Positions 11,344-23,602 of a stretch of 64,000 bases of DNA are shown here, piece by piece (position 1 is the first letter of the stretch; every line of letters begins with the position of its first letter). Both the position numbers and the translations under genes were made by a program. The DNA is taken from contig OX578137.1 in assembly GCA_951213105.1 (NCBI GenBank), forward strand, positions 82,649,679-82,713,678, given 5' to 3'. Source of the stretch: Amaurobius ferox (lineage: Eukaryota > Arthropoda > Arachnida > Araneae > Amaurobiidae). The notes under the pieces are model-generated. The model saw nothing but the letters and a program-made list of their open reading frames with translations, searched no databases and was not told the origin of the DNA.

Positions 11344-11390
11344 AGCTCTGAAATATAAATTATTCGCAAGGTTCCTTTTCTCGAATTAGA
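11341..11390 (-). promoter_or_regulatory. Candidate 3' splice site just upstream of the Toll ATG
   Basis: Read on the minus strand, the bases before the first ATG are ATTTATATTTCAG (11360-11348), then AGCT, then ATG. This is a pyrimidine-rich tract ending in CAG. A branch-point-like CTAAT lies about 35 bases further upstream (near 11385). The coding frame stays open upstream only to an in-frame TAA at 11388-11386. This suggests that an exon begins at 11347 and that the 5' UTR, or a few upstream codons, lies in an exon further right. Long-Toll genes commonly have a non-coding first exon. No convincing donor or promoter was identified in 11.4-13.2 kb. Confidence 0.5.
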
Positions 11391-13215
11391 GTGTTTCCAT
11401 GAATGTATATCAGGAAAGGAAATATACAGAAAAAAATGGAATGAATTTTTGAAGAAGCTAAGTCATCTTCCTCCTAAAATTGTCTGACATACATGCAACA
11501 CATTTTCAATATTGCTGCAACGCCATAAAAACTCAAATATCATACTTCTGCCAGACTTGCCATTTGAAATCCTATTGAAGGGATCCTTTCTCAATGAACT
11601 GTATTTCATATTGATTTAGAACCACATTTTCCATGAAATAATGGAATAGAGCGACTTTTGGTGCTTTGGGTTGCCATTTTATCTGAATGTTTTTACTTCT
11701 GATACCGACTTCGATCATGCGAAGTACTTTTCCACGTTCATTTTATATTTTTCTTACATTCAAGCGGGACATTTCCGTTAGACATCTGATTCCTTTTCGT
11801 TGCCTCAGGTAAAATGTTGGTCGATATTTTTATGCAGTATTTATTTGCTTTCTTATTTTCATAGCATGGGAGAATGGACGGGGTAGGAAGTAACTTCCGC
11901 TGGCGTCAGATGTTTTGAAGTTTCACCTGGAAAGAAAGAAAATAATAATATTTACGTATCATCTAAAATATATTACAAATTGTTATCAAAACATTATTAC
12001 AGGGCAAGAAATAGAAACTGAATAAAATGAAATTTATAAATCCATTACGATGCGTTATGACAACTCTTAAACTACTTTTAGCTTTCCTAAATAAAAAAAA
12101 AATACCAATTTTTTGTTAGTTGTCTAAATGGAACATAGCGATAATTTAAGATACGCAATGCATTCCTTATTTCTAAATTTTGGTTTTACACAATATATAT
12201 CAATGCAACAGAATATACATCAAAATATACACAATGCTGATATAAATGCAATTAGTGAGTAATTAACCCGTATTTGAAATTGATTGGTTATTTATTTTAA
12301 TACAGTCTAATCGAACAGCCATTTACATTACGTTGTAAAATTATATAACATACCGAGTGAAATAAATGTATCTTTTGATTCAGTTTGGTGACACAAATAT
12401 ATGCTTAATACTATATCAGAAATATAGTCTGCTAAATTTAATAAATCATATGATTATTACAAGCCACTTTTTTATCAATAAAACACCGTGGCGTATTCTC
12501 AGAGCTAAGTATTTTTCATTTTTGCAGCAATATTTTTTTCAGAAAATTATTTTTCTAGCCATTCTTATGAGAATGTCACTCACATAATTTTTGTAGCATT
12601 CCCTATTCTCTAAAGCCCCTAATAATTCAGCAAACGTAGCTTATCATGAGTTAAAATGAAATGACTGTTTGTTCTCGCTTTGTCTGAAGCAAATTCAATT
12701 ATTCGGAAACGAGTTACCAATCTCTCAATTGTTCAATTGATAAGGGTTTTAGAGTATGGGTATTTCTTCTAAAACACTTCAATCTCATAATGATTGCGTG
12801 AGAGAGATATTTACTTAAGATAGAGTAAATTTCACCTTGGGACAATGTTATGTTATTTGATTGACAAAACAAAGATCTGTAATTACCATCTGACGTATAA
12901 AAATTGCATATTTGTCAGATTTATTTTTGAAGGTACCTCAGTGCTATCTAACTGAAAAAAAATAATATTTCAATTTATCGGTACATTATATAATTTGAAA
13001 TTTGCTTTACGCAAATTTTTGATTACACTAGCTAACCGAATCTAGTGAAATATTCCAATTTTGTTCAGAATTTCATTAATCACTATGTCAATGAAAGAAA
13101 CGTGCTAACAGCAGGAACAGTTCTTTTTAAATTAAATGCACTTCTCTTGCTTAATGGATATACATCTTTAGCCTTTAATAATGATCCTATTAGGTTCAAG
13201 TGCAAATTAAAAAAT
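11391..13215. other. AT-rich stretch upstream of Toll, no recognised feature
   Basis: If the splice site at 11348 is used, this stretch is intron or contains the Toll first exon. No convincing exon, promoter element or repeat was identified. Short frames (12366-12587, 13045-13275) carry no recognisable motif. Confidence 0.45.
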
Positions 13216-13977
13216 CTGATGTGGGCTACACATGACTTTCTCTGCATACTTATATCCACGTTCTCTTTATTTTAATTAAATATAATTCATATTTAATTCA
13301 ATTTCCGTTAACATTTGATAACTGAACTTATTTTCATTAGCGATGCAGAGAAAATACGAAAACACTAATAATATCGCGAGAACGGTTAGTCCTAGTGTAA
13401 TGGGGTTGGTCTTATTTTTTCCTTCGTTAAAAATTACGTATTAAACACGCATTTCATTGATACATATGAACATACGTAGTCTTTTTTTAGGTATTGGCGA
13501 TTTTTGAGATCCATTTCGTAAAAAAAGGCAGATTGCTCTTTTCCAAATCGTAACAAAATCTAATCAGCAGCAGAGTATCCCACATGTGATTTATCTACCA
13601 AATATTGTGAAATTTAATTAATTTGTATTTCAGCTAGAGTAAATACATTATATTTTTACGGGCCATTTCGCAAAAAAAGGCGGGTTCTTTTTTTCCGAAT
13701 TGTACCAAAAGCTAATCAGCACCAGGGTCACACCCAAGGGTCTTGGTCTTACCTGCTAAATTTTATGAAATTCGGTCCGTTAGTTTTTGATTTAGAGTGG
13801 ATACATACATTGCACAGACAGACACACACACACACACACACACACACGTCACACTAAAAATAGTGTTTTCGTATTCTTGAGGTCTCGAAAGGCGTAGATC
13901 AGTCGAAAACTCGAGTAACGATTTTCGACAAGATGCCAAAACTTCCCCTATACATTACCATGTATTACAGGGAAAGT
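13216..13977 (+). repeat. Family C repeat, copy 1
   Basis: It starts with the shared motif CTGATGTGGGCTACACATGA and ends in the hairpin CTATACATTACCATGTATTA with GGGAAAGTA. Between them are two related segments each ending in phrases like ATTTCGTAAAAAAAGGC and TAATCAGCACCAGG, a CAGACAGA/(CA)n tract at 13815-13847, and the near-palindrome GTCGAAAACTCGAGTAACGA. The ~760-bp length matches copy 2 once its SINE is removed. No coding capacity. Confidence 0.75.
13821..13847 (+). repeat. (CA)n microsatellite inside family C
   Basis: A run of about 13 CA units follows CAGACAGA in the fixed position where family C copies carry their CA/CAGA tract. Confidence 0.9.
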
Positions 13978-14113
13978 AAAAAGCTGATGTGGACAACACA
14001 TGATTTCTTTATTTCTTTAATAATTCATTAAATTGGGTTTAATTGTACAAATTAACACAAAATGCATTTTTAATTCATTTTTTTATTTGGTAATTGGGCA
14101 TTTTTTCAAAGGC

Positions 14114-14503
14114 GGCATAACAAAAATGTTGAGACCCAGACCGTCCGACCTACCAGAAAGGTGTAAGGTAACTGTATGGACGGCCGGGAAGTGCCTCCCA
14201 ATTTAGACCGGAACCCAGTGGGGGAGGCATCCACAGGGACCGTACCCTCCTTCCCCTACCACCAACCTCTCGGAAGGACTTACGGACCCACATGTTTAAC
14301 GTGATCGTACTCCGCATGAACACGGCGGCATTTGTGGTAGCGTGCAAATCTAGCGCGCAAACCACGGGGATACCGCACCCGAGATGGCCAACAGCACGCG
14401 GTGTTCCGAGGTGGTCACCCACCAAGTACTAACCGCGCCCGATGCTGCTTGACTTCGGTGATCTAACGAGAACCGGTGTTTTCAGCACGGTACGGCCGTT
14501 GGC
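14114..14503 (-). mobile_element. Full-length SINE with 5S-rRNA-like head, tRNA-like module and shared body
   Basis: On the minus strand the element starts GCCAACGGCCGTACCGTGC (5S-like, 14503-14387). A tRNA-like segment follows (14380-14333), then the common SINE body (GCGGAGTACGATCACGTTAA ...) and the end GGTCTGGGTCTCAAC. It is flanked by a direct repeat of 16 bases, GGCATAACAAAAATGT (14114-14129 and 14504-14519), extending to 19 because the element edge also reads GGC. This marks target-primed retroposition. The insertion splits family C copy 2. The tRNA-like part has an A-box-like region but no recognisable B box. Confidence 0.85.
14387..14503 (-). ncRNA. 5S-rRNA-derived SINE head (copy 1)
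   Basis: About 117 bases follow the 5S rRNA pattern from end to end. Landmarks are GCCAACGGCCGTACCGTGC, ACCGGTTCTCGTTAGATCAC, TCGGGCGCGGTTAGTACTTG and CACCGCGTGCTGTTGGCC. The internal pol III control region (the GGGCGCGGTTAGTACTTGG part) is well kept. It is part of a SINE with target duplications, so it is a 5S-derived promoter module and not an rRNA gene of the rDNA array. Confidence 0.85.
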
Positions 14504-15145
14504 GGCATAACAAAAATGTGTAAAATCTCAAAAATATCGAGAACAATTAGACCTAGAGTAATGCAGTTGTTCTTATTTTTTTCATCGCAAAAAATTACGT
14601 ATAAAACAAGCATTTCATTGATACTTTTGAGCATACGTAAACTTTTTTTAGATTTTAGCGATTTTTGATGACCATTTCTTAAAAGAAGGAAGGTTGTTCT
14701 TTTCCGAATCGCACCAAAATCTAATCAGCACCAGAGTATCTCACAAGTAACTCATCTACCAAATTCTGTGAAATTTGGTCAATTAGTATTTCAACTAGAG
14801 CGGATACATGAGATTTTTGAATTGCCATTCCACAAAAAAAAGGCGAGTTATTTTTTTTCGAATCGTACCCAAAACTAATCAGCACCAGGATCACACCCAA
14901 GTGACTTACCTACAAAATTTTACGAAATTTAATCCATTAGTTTTTGAGTTAGAATGAATACATACATTGAACAGACAGACCCACAGGCACACAGACAGGC
15001 AAGCGCACACAGACGTCACGATAAAAATAGTTTTTCGTATTCTAGAGGTCACAAAACGTGTAGATCGGTCGAAAACTCGAGTTGCGATTTTCGGCATAAT
15101 TCCAATACTTTCCCTATACATTACCATGTATTGCAGGGAAAGTAA

Positions 15146-17858
15146 ACAACAATTGAACGACATCAACATTTACAGAGTATTAAATTGTATCCCTCCTCCG
15201 AATAACAATTATTTTTACCCTATAAAGATTACGTTTCTTACTCACAAAAATAAATAATCTGCTCTGAATCGCTTGAAACGAAAAATGACATTTTCAAAAG
15301 TTCGTTCGAAAATGGAGGGGTGTGTCTTTTGGTCATTCGATAGCGTTTAAAACCAATATGATTCCAATTTTTTAATAATTCTGTCCAATTATTTTTGATA
15401 AACTTCATTCGTTCGCGAAACACTGCGTCCACACTCGCAGCCACACACATTAAAGTTTCATACACTTCTACATACACTATGCATACAAATACACACACAC
15501 ACACACACATACACATACACAATATCATACATAGCAACACACACACTGATATATATACACACACATAGATCACCTCAGAAGCATTTCATTGAAGTTCAGG
15601 GATGATTAAAACATGATCTTTCTTAAAAACATAAATTTGAACATTCAATATAGTCATAATACTTTTCCTTTACAGTAAACTATATATGTAGGGAAGGTAA
15701 TATAAACATTTCTAATAGAGTGCATAAGGTGCGGATAATTGGATTTTCTTTCCTCTAAAACTGTGTTTGGGATGCGCTATTTGCTGTTCCGAAAAATATA
15801 CTATCCTCTGGGGGCTAAATTTTCACATTTTTCCTGCTCCATTGCCTATGGTTTTATATCTATTATAGAGCTTAATTATTGAGATTCAGATAATTCAAAT
15901 TTAAAGCTCAGAATTCAAAGTCTATGCTTGTTTTATAGTTATATAGTATGTTTTATTTTGACTGATAGTGTGGCAGGAAAATCATTCCCCAATTTTAAAA
16001 TTAATTTATTTGCAAAGAGACATTAGTGCAGTCGTGAAATTTCGAATATACACAGCGGAAGCTCTCATATTTCATTGATGGTTGTTTATGTCCAATGACC
16101 GAACCGTGGCATTTTTTAGATTGTGTATTTCTATTCGTTAGAAAGAATAATCATCCTAGGTCTGGAGTTCAATATATCGGACAACCTGATGAACTCAAGA
16201 AATAGATTCTAATCTGCATCTAATGTGACCAAAAGACCGGATGGAACGCAAAAAAATATAGCATCACCGAAGTATTGCTGTTCATTTAAGTCGATATTTT
16301 GTAAGCAAACGAACAAAAACATCTCGATAATTTTATTTCCCGTTCTCAACATTTGATTGCTGTTAATGGCTTACTTTTTGAGTGCATGATGATGTAGTTT
16401 TTTTCAATATTCATTATTATACTCGTACATGCAACTTCCCATATTTGCCAGTTACTGTCTTTCAGATATTCCGTGCAAAAGCATTTGCTCATTTTAAGAG
16501 CGCAATATTATTTTATTAAGCATTTTGTTTTATTTCAGATTAAAGAGATCAGCGCATTTTAACATTGTGTAAATGGTGCGATTTGCATTTAAATAAAATA
16601 AATCGCATTGAATGAATATGTCTATTATAGCATATAATACAATTTTAATATGTATTCCTGTTTTTAAGAAAATGTTCGAAAAATTGTAACTCACGAAGGA
16701 ATGTACCCACAAACAGAAAATGAGACAAAGACAGAGAAAATTGTAGTGATTCAGATTTCTGGATTTCCAGAACATATAAATCCAAAAAATCGGAAAATTG
16801 TCTCGAAATTTCGACAAAATCACGATAACTTTCTTCCCATGTATTATACATTGGCAAGATTATACATTGGTAATATTTTTAATTTGATTCCTTGAAATAT
16901 TACATAACATTTTGAGGAACTTCTACCTATATGCCACATTTTAGGTTCCGTATTAGTAAATTTTAAAATGGCATGTAACACATCATAGTTCATCCAATTT
17001 AATAAAGGACAACGTTTAATCCCTATCTGTGTAGTTCATCGAGGTGAAATAAAGGATTTATATCTCCGGTTGCTACAACTTGATACATGGTCATGAAATT
17101 GTAATGCCTGGAGGAACTAAAGTGAAGAAAAATGTATTGCGCTCACGGATTTAGAGCGGATACAATTCCTTTACCTCCATGATTCAGCTGTATAGGAAAG
17201 TTAATAATAAAATATATCTTCAATATAAAATTCATAAATTCGATATTTCAAACCTGGAGTTAGAGGGACTTGCTTCCTCATTTTTCTTAAAATTGTTTTA
17301 AACTATGAAATTGCATGTTTTAAACAATGAAGCAAAATTGATTTATAGATTGATTAATTTTAGATTAATTGTATTGACTAATACAGTTAGAGGGGTTAGC
17401 TCCTGTTACATCCATGTTATGACCATCAATTGGATACTTGAAATACAAAGTTTGAGGAATTAAACTTGATAGATCCGTTATTATGGGGTCTAATTGAGAT
17501 TGATTGCATTATACTAGCGGATGGTATAGTATGGCGTGGTACAGTATTTTAGTAGACAGATGTATAATACATAATAATATTGAACAGGAACGGAGTATGG
17601 CTCACATGTGTAAAAGGAATTGATAAGCGGAAATATTTTGCAACTTTATGAAAGCGGATCAGAGACAATCTTTTACAATTTTATCTCGCTTTGTGACCGG
17701 CTTATCCTTCTGGTGAATAATATTTAACTCACGCTTTGAATAAAATATTAACAAGTTATTTATATCCTATTTCTATTTACTAACTATTGTTAATAAAAAT
17801 ATGAGAAACATTTTCCCATCTCATGTGGCGTACTGAAGAAACTCGTCGAGCACCGCTT
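15146..17858. other. AT-rich stretch, only a (CA)n tract recognised
   Basis: An imperfect CA/CATA microsatellite lies at 15491-15560. A minus-strand frame at 15238-15573 runs through it. Its unique part (roughly 15240-15460) resembles no family known to me. The rest shows no repeat ends or genes. Confidence 0.5.
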
Positions 17859-17859
17859 T

Positions 17860-19920
17860 CAGATTCCATAACTTATTTGAAAGACTATTTTTTTTAACAC
17901 TTCACAGCATAGTTGAAAATTGTTTATGACTTTGTTCAATCTGTCTGTCTGTCTGCCCGTAAGCACGATAACTGCCGTAAAAATGACTTTATCAAAATGA
18001 AATTTTTGTAATTTGTTCAGACGGTCTGTAGGAGCTATGGGAATATAAATGAATAATAGCACATAATTAGTTTTGGATTGAACCCGGGATGAAAAAATGA
18101 AATACATTAGGGGAATTGAAAAAATGAAATACCCTATGGGACGTAATTTTTCAAACATTTTTAACCACGTTTGAAATTAACACATTGCTTTGAAAGTTTT
18201 ATGAAATATTCAAATTATCCAATAAAATATATAAAAAAAAATCAGCAAAATATATTCAGTAGTTTTTTAATAAAAATGGAAACAATAATTGCACTCATTA
18301 TATGAAGAGATCACGTGACTATTATATGAAGAGATCACGTAAACCACTTCAAAATATAATATGGCATCCATCTGGTGTAAAAATCGTGATTTTTGAAGTC
18401 GTTTTTAACACTTTACAACATAGTTGAAAAATGTTTATGACTTTGTTCATTCTGTATGTCTGTCCGTTAGAACAATTGCCGAAAAACTGACTTTATTAAA
18501 CTGAAATTTTAGTATGTTATTCAGACGGTCTATGGGACCTACGGGAATATAAATGAATAATTTCTCCCAATTAGTTTTGGATTGAACCCGGGTTGAAAAA
18601 ATGAAATACATTGAACCCTATGGGACTTAATTTTTCAATCATTTTTCAAGCAAATTCAAAATTCACAAATTGCTTTGAAAGTTTCAGGAAATATTTAAAT
18701 TATTCCATAAAATATAAAAAAAAATTCCAACAAAATATATTCAGAAGTTTTTTTAGTAAAAATTAAAATAATAATTACACCTTTTATATGAAACGACCAC
18801 GTGACGATTACATGAAGAGATCACGTGACCCACTTCAAAATAAAACATGACATCCATCTTGTGTTAAAATCGTGATTTTAAAAGTTCTTTTTAATTCATA
18901 TTTAGTGTTGTATCCGTCCTAAAACCGCTATATTTTTGCTTAAATTCTGCGCATCTACATACTGAAACAACACAATTACAATATATATGAGGTTAAATGA
19001 TTATCCAACTTGGATTATTTCTACAACGAAGCAAACTTTTCACTTATTGAGAATTTAAATACCAAAAGATGTAGAATGAGTTGTATAAGAATTGCTGCAT
19101 TTCTTTAACGCAAAATTATTTAGCTCATAACGTCTGCAATATAACTGATATGAATGAGTTATTCATTGATTTTACACAAAGAAGCAGACCCGTGTTCACG
19201 CGGAGTACGATCACGTTAAACATGTGGGTCCTAAGGCTTTCCGAGAGGTTGGTGGTAGGGGAAGGAGGGCACGGTCCCTGTGGATGCCTCCCAAACTGGG
19301 TTCCGGTCTAAATCGGGTGGCACTTCCCGATCGTCCAAACAGTTACCTTACACCTTTCTGGTAGGTCGGACGGTCTGATTCAACAACAACAAATAATTAG
19401 ACGATTTTTTCGATGTAATTTTATGCATAGAATTTAATTACTTGTACCTCCGTGGTCTTAAATTTTTAAATAAAATAAATTATTATAGTATTGTGATGAA
19501 TGAAATGAATGGAAAAAGTTTATGAATGAAATGCTGCTTTTATAGAGAGAGCCAGGCGTGTTATAATTCAAGGACGTCATTTGAATAAATTTCATATGTT
19601 TTCGATGAAGTTTTCAAATATAATAAATTATTGTAGTATTATGATAATTTTAGATATATTACCGAGGAATGTATCGCATTTTAGAGATGTGTAAAACAGG
19701 CAATTTATACTTCAATGACGTCATTTGAATAAAGTTCATTGTTTTCGATGACATCTTAAATTTTTAAATATGATAAATTAATGTAGTATTGTGATAATTT
19801 AAAAAATATTACGGAGGAATGTTTCGCATTTTGCAGATAATTAAATAAAATTGCATTGCATTTGGAAAGTGTTTCATAATCAATGCTTTATGCATGATTG
19901 ATCTTTCTTGTTCGTAATTG
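17860..19920 (+). repeat. Family F dispersed repeat, plus-strand copy
   Basis: Two tandem head units come first (about 17870-18390 and 18400-18890). Each holds TTTATGACTTTGTTCA, a CTGTCTGTC stretch, TGAACCCGGG and AGAGATCACGTGAC. A body (18890-19920) follows, ending in TGATTGATCTTTCTTGTTC. The same order appears inverted at 49170-47880, with a partial copy at 45775-46150. A SINE (19188-19393) interrupts the body; the inverted copy shows the uninterrupted arrangement. No coding sequence was recognised. Confidence 0.7.
19188..19393 (+). mobile_element. 5'-truncated SINE inside family F
   Basis: The sequence begins at CGTGTTCACGCGGAGTACGA and runs through the body landmarks (CCGAGAGGTTGGTGGTAGGG, GGGTTCCGGTCTAAAT, CACCTTTCTGGTAGGTCGG) to the tail CAACAACAACAA. 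The inverted family F copy near 48.4 kb lacks it at the corresponding place, which supports insertion. The 5S and tRNA heads are missing. No clear target duplication was seen. Confidence 0.8.
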
Positions 19921-21906
19921 GCGGAGTGTTCTTTAACACGACATGGTGTTTTGTGAAAAAGTCAATAAAATTAATTCAATAGTATCCATGGGCCTACCCA
20001 TTAAATAAATTCCTTTACATACGAATATAATAACAAAATATAAAATACAGAAACAAAATATGAGATAGTAAGCAACACAAAATGTGGTTTGATTCCATTC
20101 AGGTTAATTAATGATGTATATAAATTGTGATAACTAATACCCCATGATTAAATACTATTACACAATTAATATTACATAACCATAATTTAAATTTCTTTCA
20201 AAACTTACTCACTGTCAAATGCACATTATCTAACAGAATTTTATTTTACTCCTGAAACCCACACTCAGAGATTTGCCTTTAATATAAGGCACATAAATTA
20301 CTTAGTATTTTAAAAACATTTCCTTTAAACTTTAAGTTCAGCACTACGAGAGTGTATTTTCTTCCCTATGGTTAAATTTAACCGGACTTACCAACTCTGA
20401 AAAAAGGCAACGCCAAAGAATTTATCCTACCCCTACATACTTTTTAAAACCATGAGGTCTGGTTTCAGTGAATAAACTGTGATCGATCGGGAGGCTAAAT
20501 GCGGGAGCAAATATTCGGAACTAATGTAAAATTTGAGCTCAAACACGAAGAGCTAATTCAGTTCAAAAGGAAGGTACATTAAAAAAGAAGATGATCCTGG
20601 ATATAGAAGATTGAAGTACATTTTTAAATTTTTGTTTTAAATAAATGTCGTGATCTTTTATTTTCGTTAACGTGATTTAGAATTTTCTTGGTGCAGATAT
20701 AAAAGTTTGCTTTGACGTTAAAAAAATAATTTCACGAAAATTAGTTTTTTATTGACACTATTTTGAAAATTCTATTTGTTACATGCAAGGGATTAGTTTT
20801 GATTTTCATAAAATTATTTCTGTGATTTAATCCATGTTGAGCCGCATCGATTGTTTGGATTAAAATATATTGTGATTTATTTAAGGCAGAGAAAAAGTCA
20901 AAGCATCAGTATACGTTAAATTATTATTAATTTTTTATTTTTAATATATTAATTTAGGATTTATGAAATGTAATTATAATGCATCTAATTGATTAGCATT
21001 TGATCAATAAATAATATTTATTTTTTAAATTATTTTGTAATTTATGTTGTAAATTTTATTTTCTGTAAATGCTCCTGTACAAATTTATTTCGGTCAAATT
21101 GGCGCTTGTTTCTTAAAGACAGTATTAACAGTTTTAAACAAAAAATGGGATACACCGTTAATACCGGAAAATAATTTAGGAAGAAAATATATATCTCTTA
21201 TATTTCGAAAGAAACCGTGATCACCACCAAAATATATACATTTTAAAAAAAAATTAGCAAGGAAGAGTAACAAAAATCCATCCCAATATAGTTATATTCT
21301 AAATTGAATAAGAAAATATTAGAAAAACATTTGAATCCAATCAAGTGAAAAATGTGCCGCCTGGAACATTTAAATTGTAATAATTGCAATATATCATGTT
21401 TTGAGAAAAGAGCATTTAGAGTTTATTACATTCCATTATTACATTTGTTGTTTTCAATAATGACATGTTCATAACATCAGAAGCACACTTTCGCTTTGTG
21501 TGAGGTTTTTGCAATCAATGTCAATGAATGGTTATAACAATATTATGTAATTTTTTTGTAAAATATTGTCGATATTTTGCTGATTTGAATGTCCATTACT
21601 CTGAAATTCAATCTGAAGTTAACGTCCTAAGCATACATTATTTAAATATATTCAAAGGTATTTCTACAATTCAAAGATTGGTCAGATATAATGGACAATA
21701 ACAGTAACTAATTCATAAATTATTTAACAGCACCACTAAGGAAACAGGAATAAACTAAGTATATAATGGACGCTAAAATTGGTAAGATACGAAATGTATT
21801 TTTAAATAATTTATTTTAAAACCTTGGAGAAAGTTTCGGTGTACGAACTTTTAATCATTTCCCTGGTACATTATTCCTTACAAAATTCAGTTATCTTATA
21901 TTTATA
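19921..21906. other. AT-rich stretch with no recognised feature
   Basis: No frame above about 60 residues and no repeat ends are visible. This is one of the plainest parts of the window. Confidence 0.55.
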
Positions 21907-22320
21907 GATTACATGAGTGCCAAATTTTTACTTATAGTTGGCTCAATTAAACTAGTTCCCAACTGTAAAAGAAAAATGGACTGCAAATTATCCCTTTCTT
22001 GGGTATTACTCTTCAGACAGCTTTATGGATGCTTGTGGAAAACCATAATGGGCTAATTTCGTTAAGAACGTCAGCTTTCAACCAGAGTAATGTGTTTGGA
22101 CTGGATTAGGTTTCAAATAATGTAGTTAATGTTCTCTTTAGACTTGGTGAAACTTTACTCCACACACGGAGGCTACAATAAGTACTCAGGAAATACGGAA
22201 TCCGTAATTTCACCACCGTATTCTTTAACTAAAGTAAGAGTAAATGTATTTATTTATAGTGTGTTCGATGAAGTTCCTGAGAAATATTTTCTGAAGTAAA
22301 ACTTCCTAAAGGCGCTGTTA
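21907..22320 (+). repeat. Direct duplication, copy 1 (partner at 23212-23600)
   Basis: It shares long stretches with copy 2, for example TTTCAACCAGAGTAATGTGT, GACTTGGTGAAACTTTACT and ACAATAAGTACTC. The period is about 1.3 kb. In the frame that is open in copy 2, this copy has stops (such as TAG in place of an AAA codon). Between the copies, 22420-22960 has three degenerate repeats around ACTGATATG.AT.CAGTAT. Confidence 0.7.
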
Positions 22321-23211
22321 CTGCAAATTGATAACTAATTATGCGTTTATGACTGTGGCTATCAGATATTATACTTACATTAAGAAAAATAAATATATTT
22401 GTTCTATAGATCGATATTAATGTATAACTGACATGTATTCAGTATCATATTCCGGAGGAAGTAGGGTGATTTACTAAGAATTATCATGTCTCGTTTCTTG
22501 TCTATTTTCGGATCAGATATTTTCCTTAAAACATCTATTTCTGAAGATTGACAATAGATATATCTTAGATCATAGCTGATAAGGATTTAGCATCAAGTTC
22601 GTGACGGGGTAACGGGACTCATTGAAAATATCTACTTCCGGTTCTGTAGATATCCTTGCAATTAAAAAATCAACATGTTCATAGAAACATCCATTTGTCA
22701 GGATCTGCTATAAATATAGCATAATAGATGATGACTGATATGGATGCAGTATCGAATTTCATAGGAGAAGAAGTGGTTCAGAAGAAGGATTCATTGTCGG
22801 TCCTTTTCTACTCTCGGATCAATTATTTAGTTATTTATTTCTCAATATTTGCTATAGATAGATCTCAAATGATGACTGATATGAATTTTGTATTAAATTA
22901 TACGGGAGGGAGTATAGGTAAGGGATTTTACTGAATATTTTCACTTCCGATTCTGGAGATGAGTTAGTTCTGGAGTTAACTGTACACAATAAGTATGGAA
23001 AAAATAATAAAATGCAGAAAAATTCTGTAAAAATATGAAGTGTACACACGATCTGCCACCATATAAAGTATATTTAATAAATTTCTTGCATTTTGTAAAA
23101 AAAAGGGATAGTTTTATATTACAAAAAAAGTATTCATTATTGTTTTACAATATAGCAACAAAATTACAAGTTAATCTGTTACAACAATATTAACTTGTCC
23201 TACATCCAGAG

Positions 23212-23602
23212 ATTATATAAGTGCCAAATTTCTACTTACAGTTAACTCGATTAAACTAATTCCCGAATATAAGAGGAAAAAAAAACAAATTATTCCTTTC
23301 TTAGATATTACTCTTCAGACAGCTTTATGGATACCGTGAAAAGCCATAATGGGCTAATTTCGTTAAGAGAACAAGCTTTCAACCAGAGTAATGTGTTTGG
23401 ACTGGATAAAGTTTCAAATAATGTGGTTAATGTTCCCTTTCGACTTGGTGAAACTTTACTGCAAGGAGGGTACAATAAGTACTCGAGAAATGCGGAATGC
23501 GTGATTTTCTCACTGCATTCTTTAACAGAAATAAGAGAAAATGTATTTATAGTGCGTTGGGTGAAGTTAATGAGGACTATTTTATCAAATAAAACTTTCT
23601 AG
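23212..23602 (+). pseudogene. Direct duplication, copy 2, with a 91-residue open frame of unknown nature
   Basis: The frame at 23327-23602 reads MDTVKSHNGLISLREQAFNQ onward. It contains NNVVNVPFRLGETLL and a C-terminal part rich in hydrophobic residues. I do not recognise it. Copy 1 preserves GLISLR..AFNQSNVFGLD but is broken by stops. That pattern suits either a decayed duplicated exon or a non-coding repeat that is open by chance. No flanking exons were identified. Confidence 0.3.

Larger units (their letters stand above)
13984..15145 (+). repeat. Family C repeat, copy 2, interrupted by a SINE
   Basis: It lies directly behind copy 1, separated by only a few A-rich bases, and begins with CTGATGTGGACAACACATGA. 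Subtracting the SINE and one target duplication leaves about 756 bp, the same as copy 1. It ends with the hairpin TATACATTACCATGTATTGC plus GGGAAAGTA. The frames in the CAGACAGA region (14954-15257) are repeat sequence. Confidence 0.75.

Noticed and set aside
14150..14425. Frames across the SINEs (also 19081-19311, 50885-51509) sharing RSTITLNMWVRKSF
   Set aside because: The shared peptide is the translation of the SINE body in several copies, not a protein family.
14387..14503. Genuine 5S rRNA gene, and likewise at 51478-51595
   Set aside because: Each is the head of a SINE copy with target duplications. There is no tandem 5S array or T-run terminator directly after the 5S part.
15238..15460. 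Possible unique exon-like piece on the minus strand (RMKFIKNNWTELLKNWNHIG)
   Set aside because: No family recognised and no clear splice sites. It reads into a microsatellite, so it is left unannotated as a gene.
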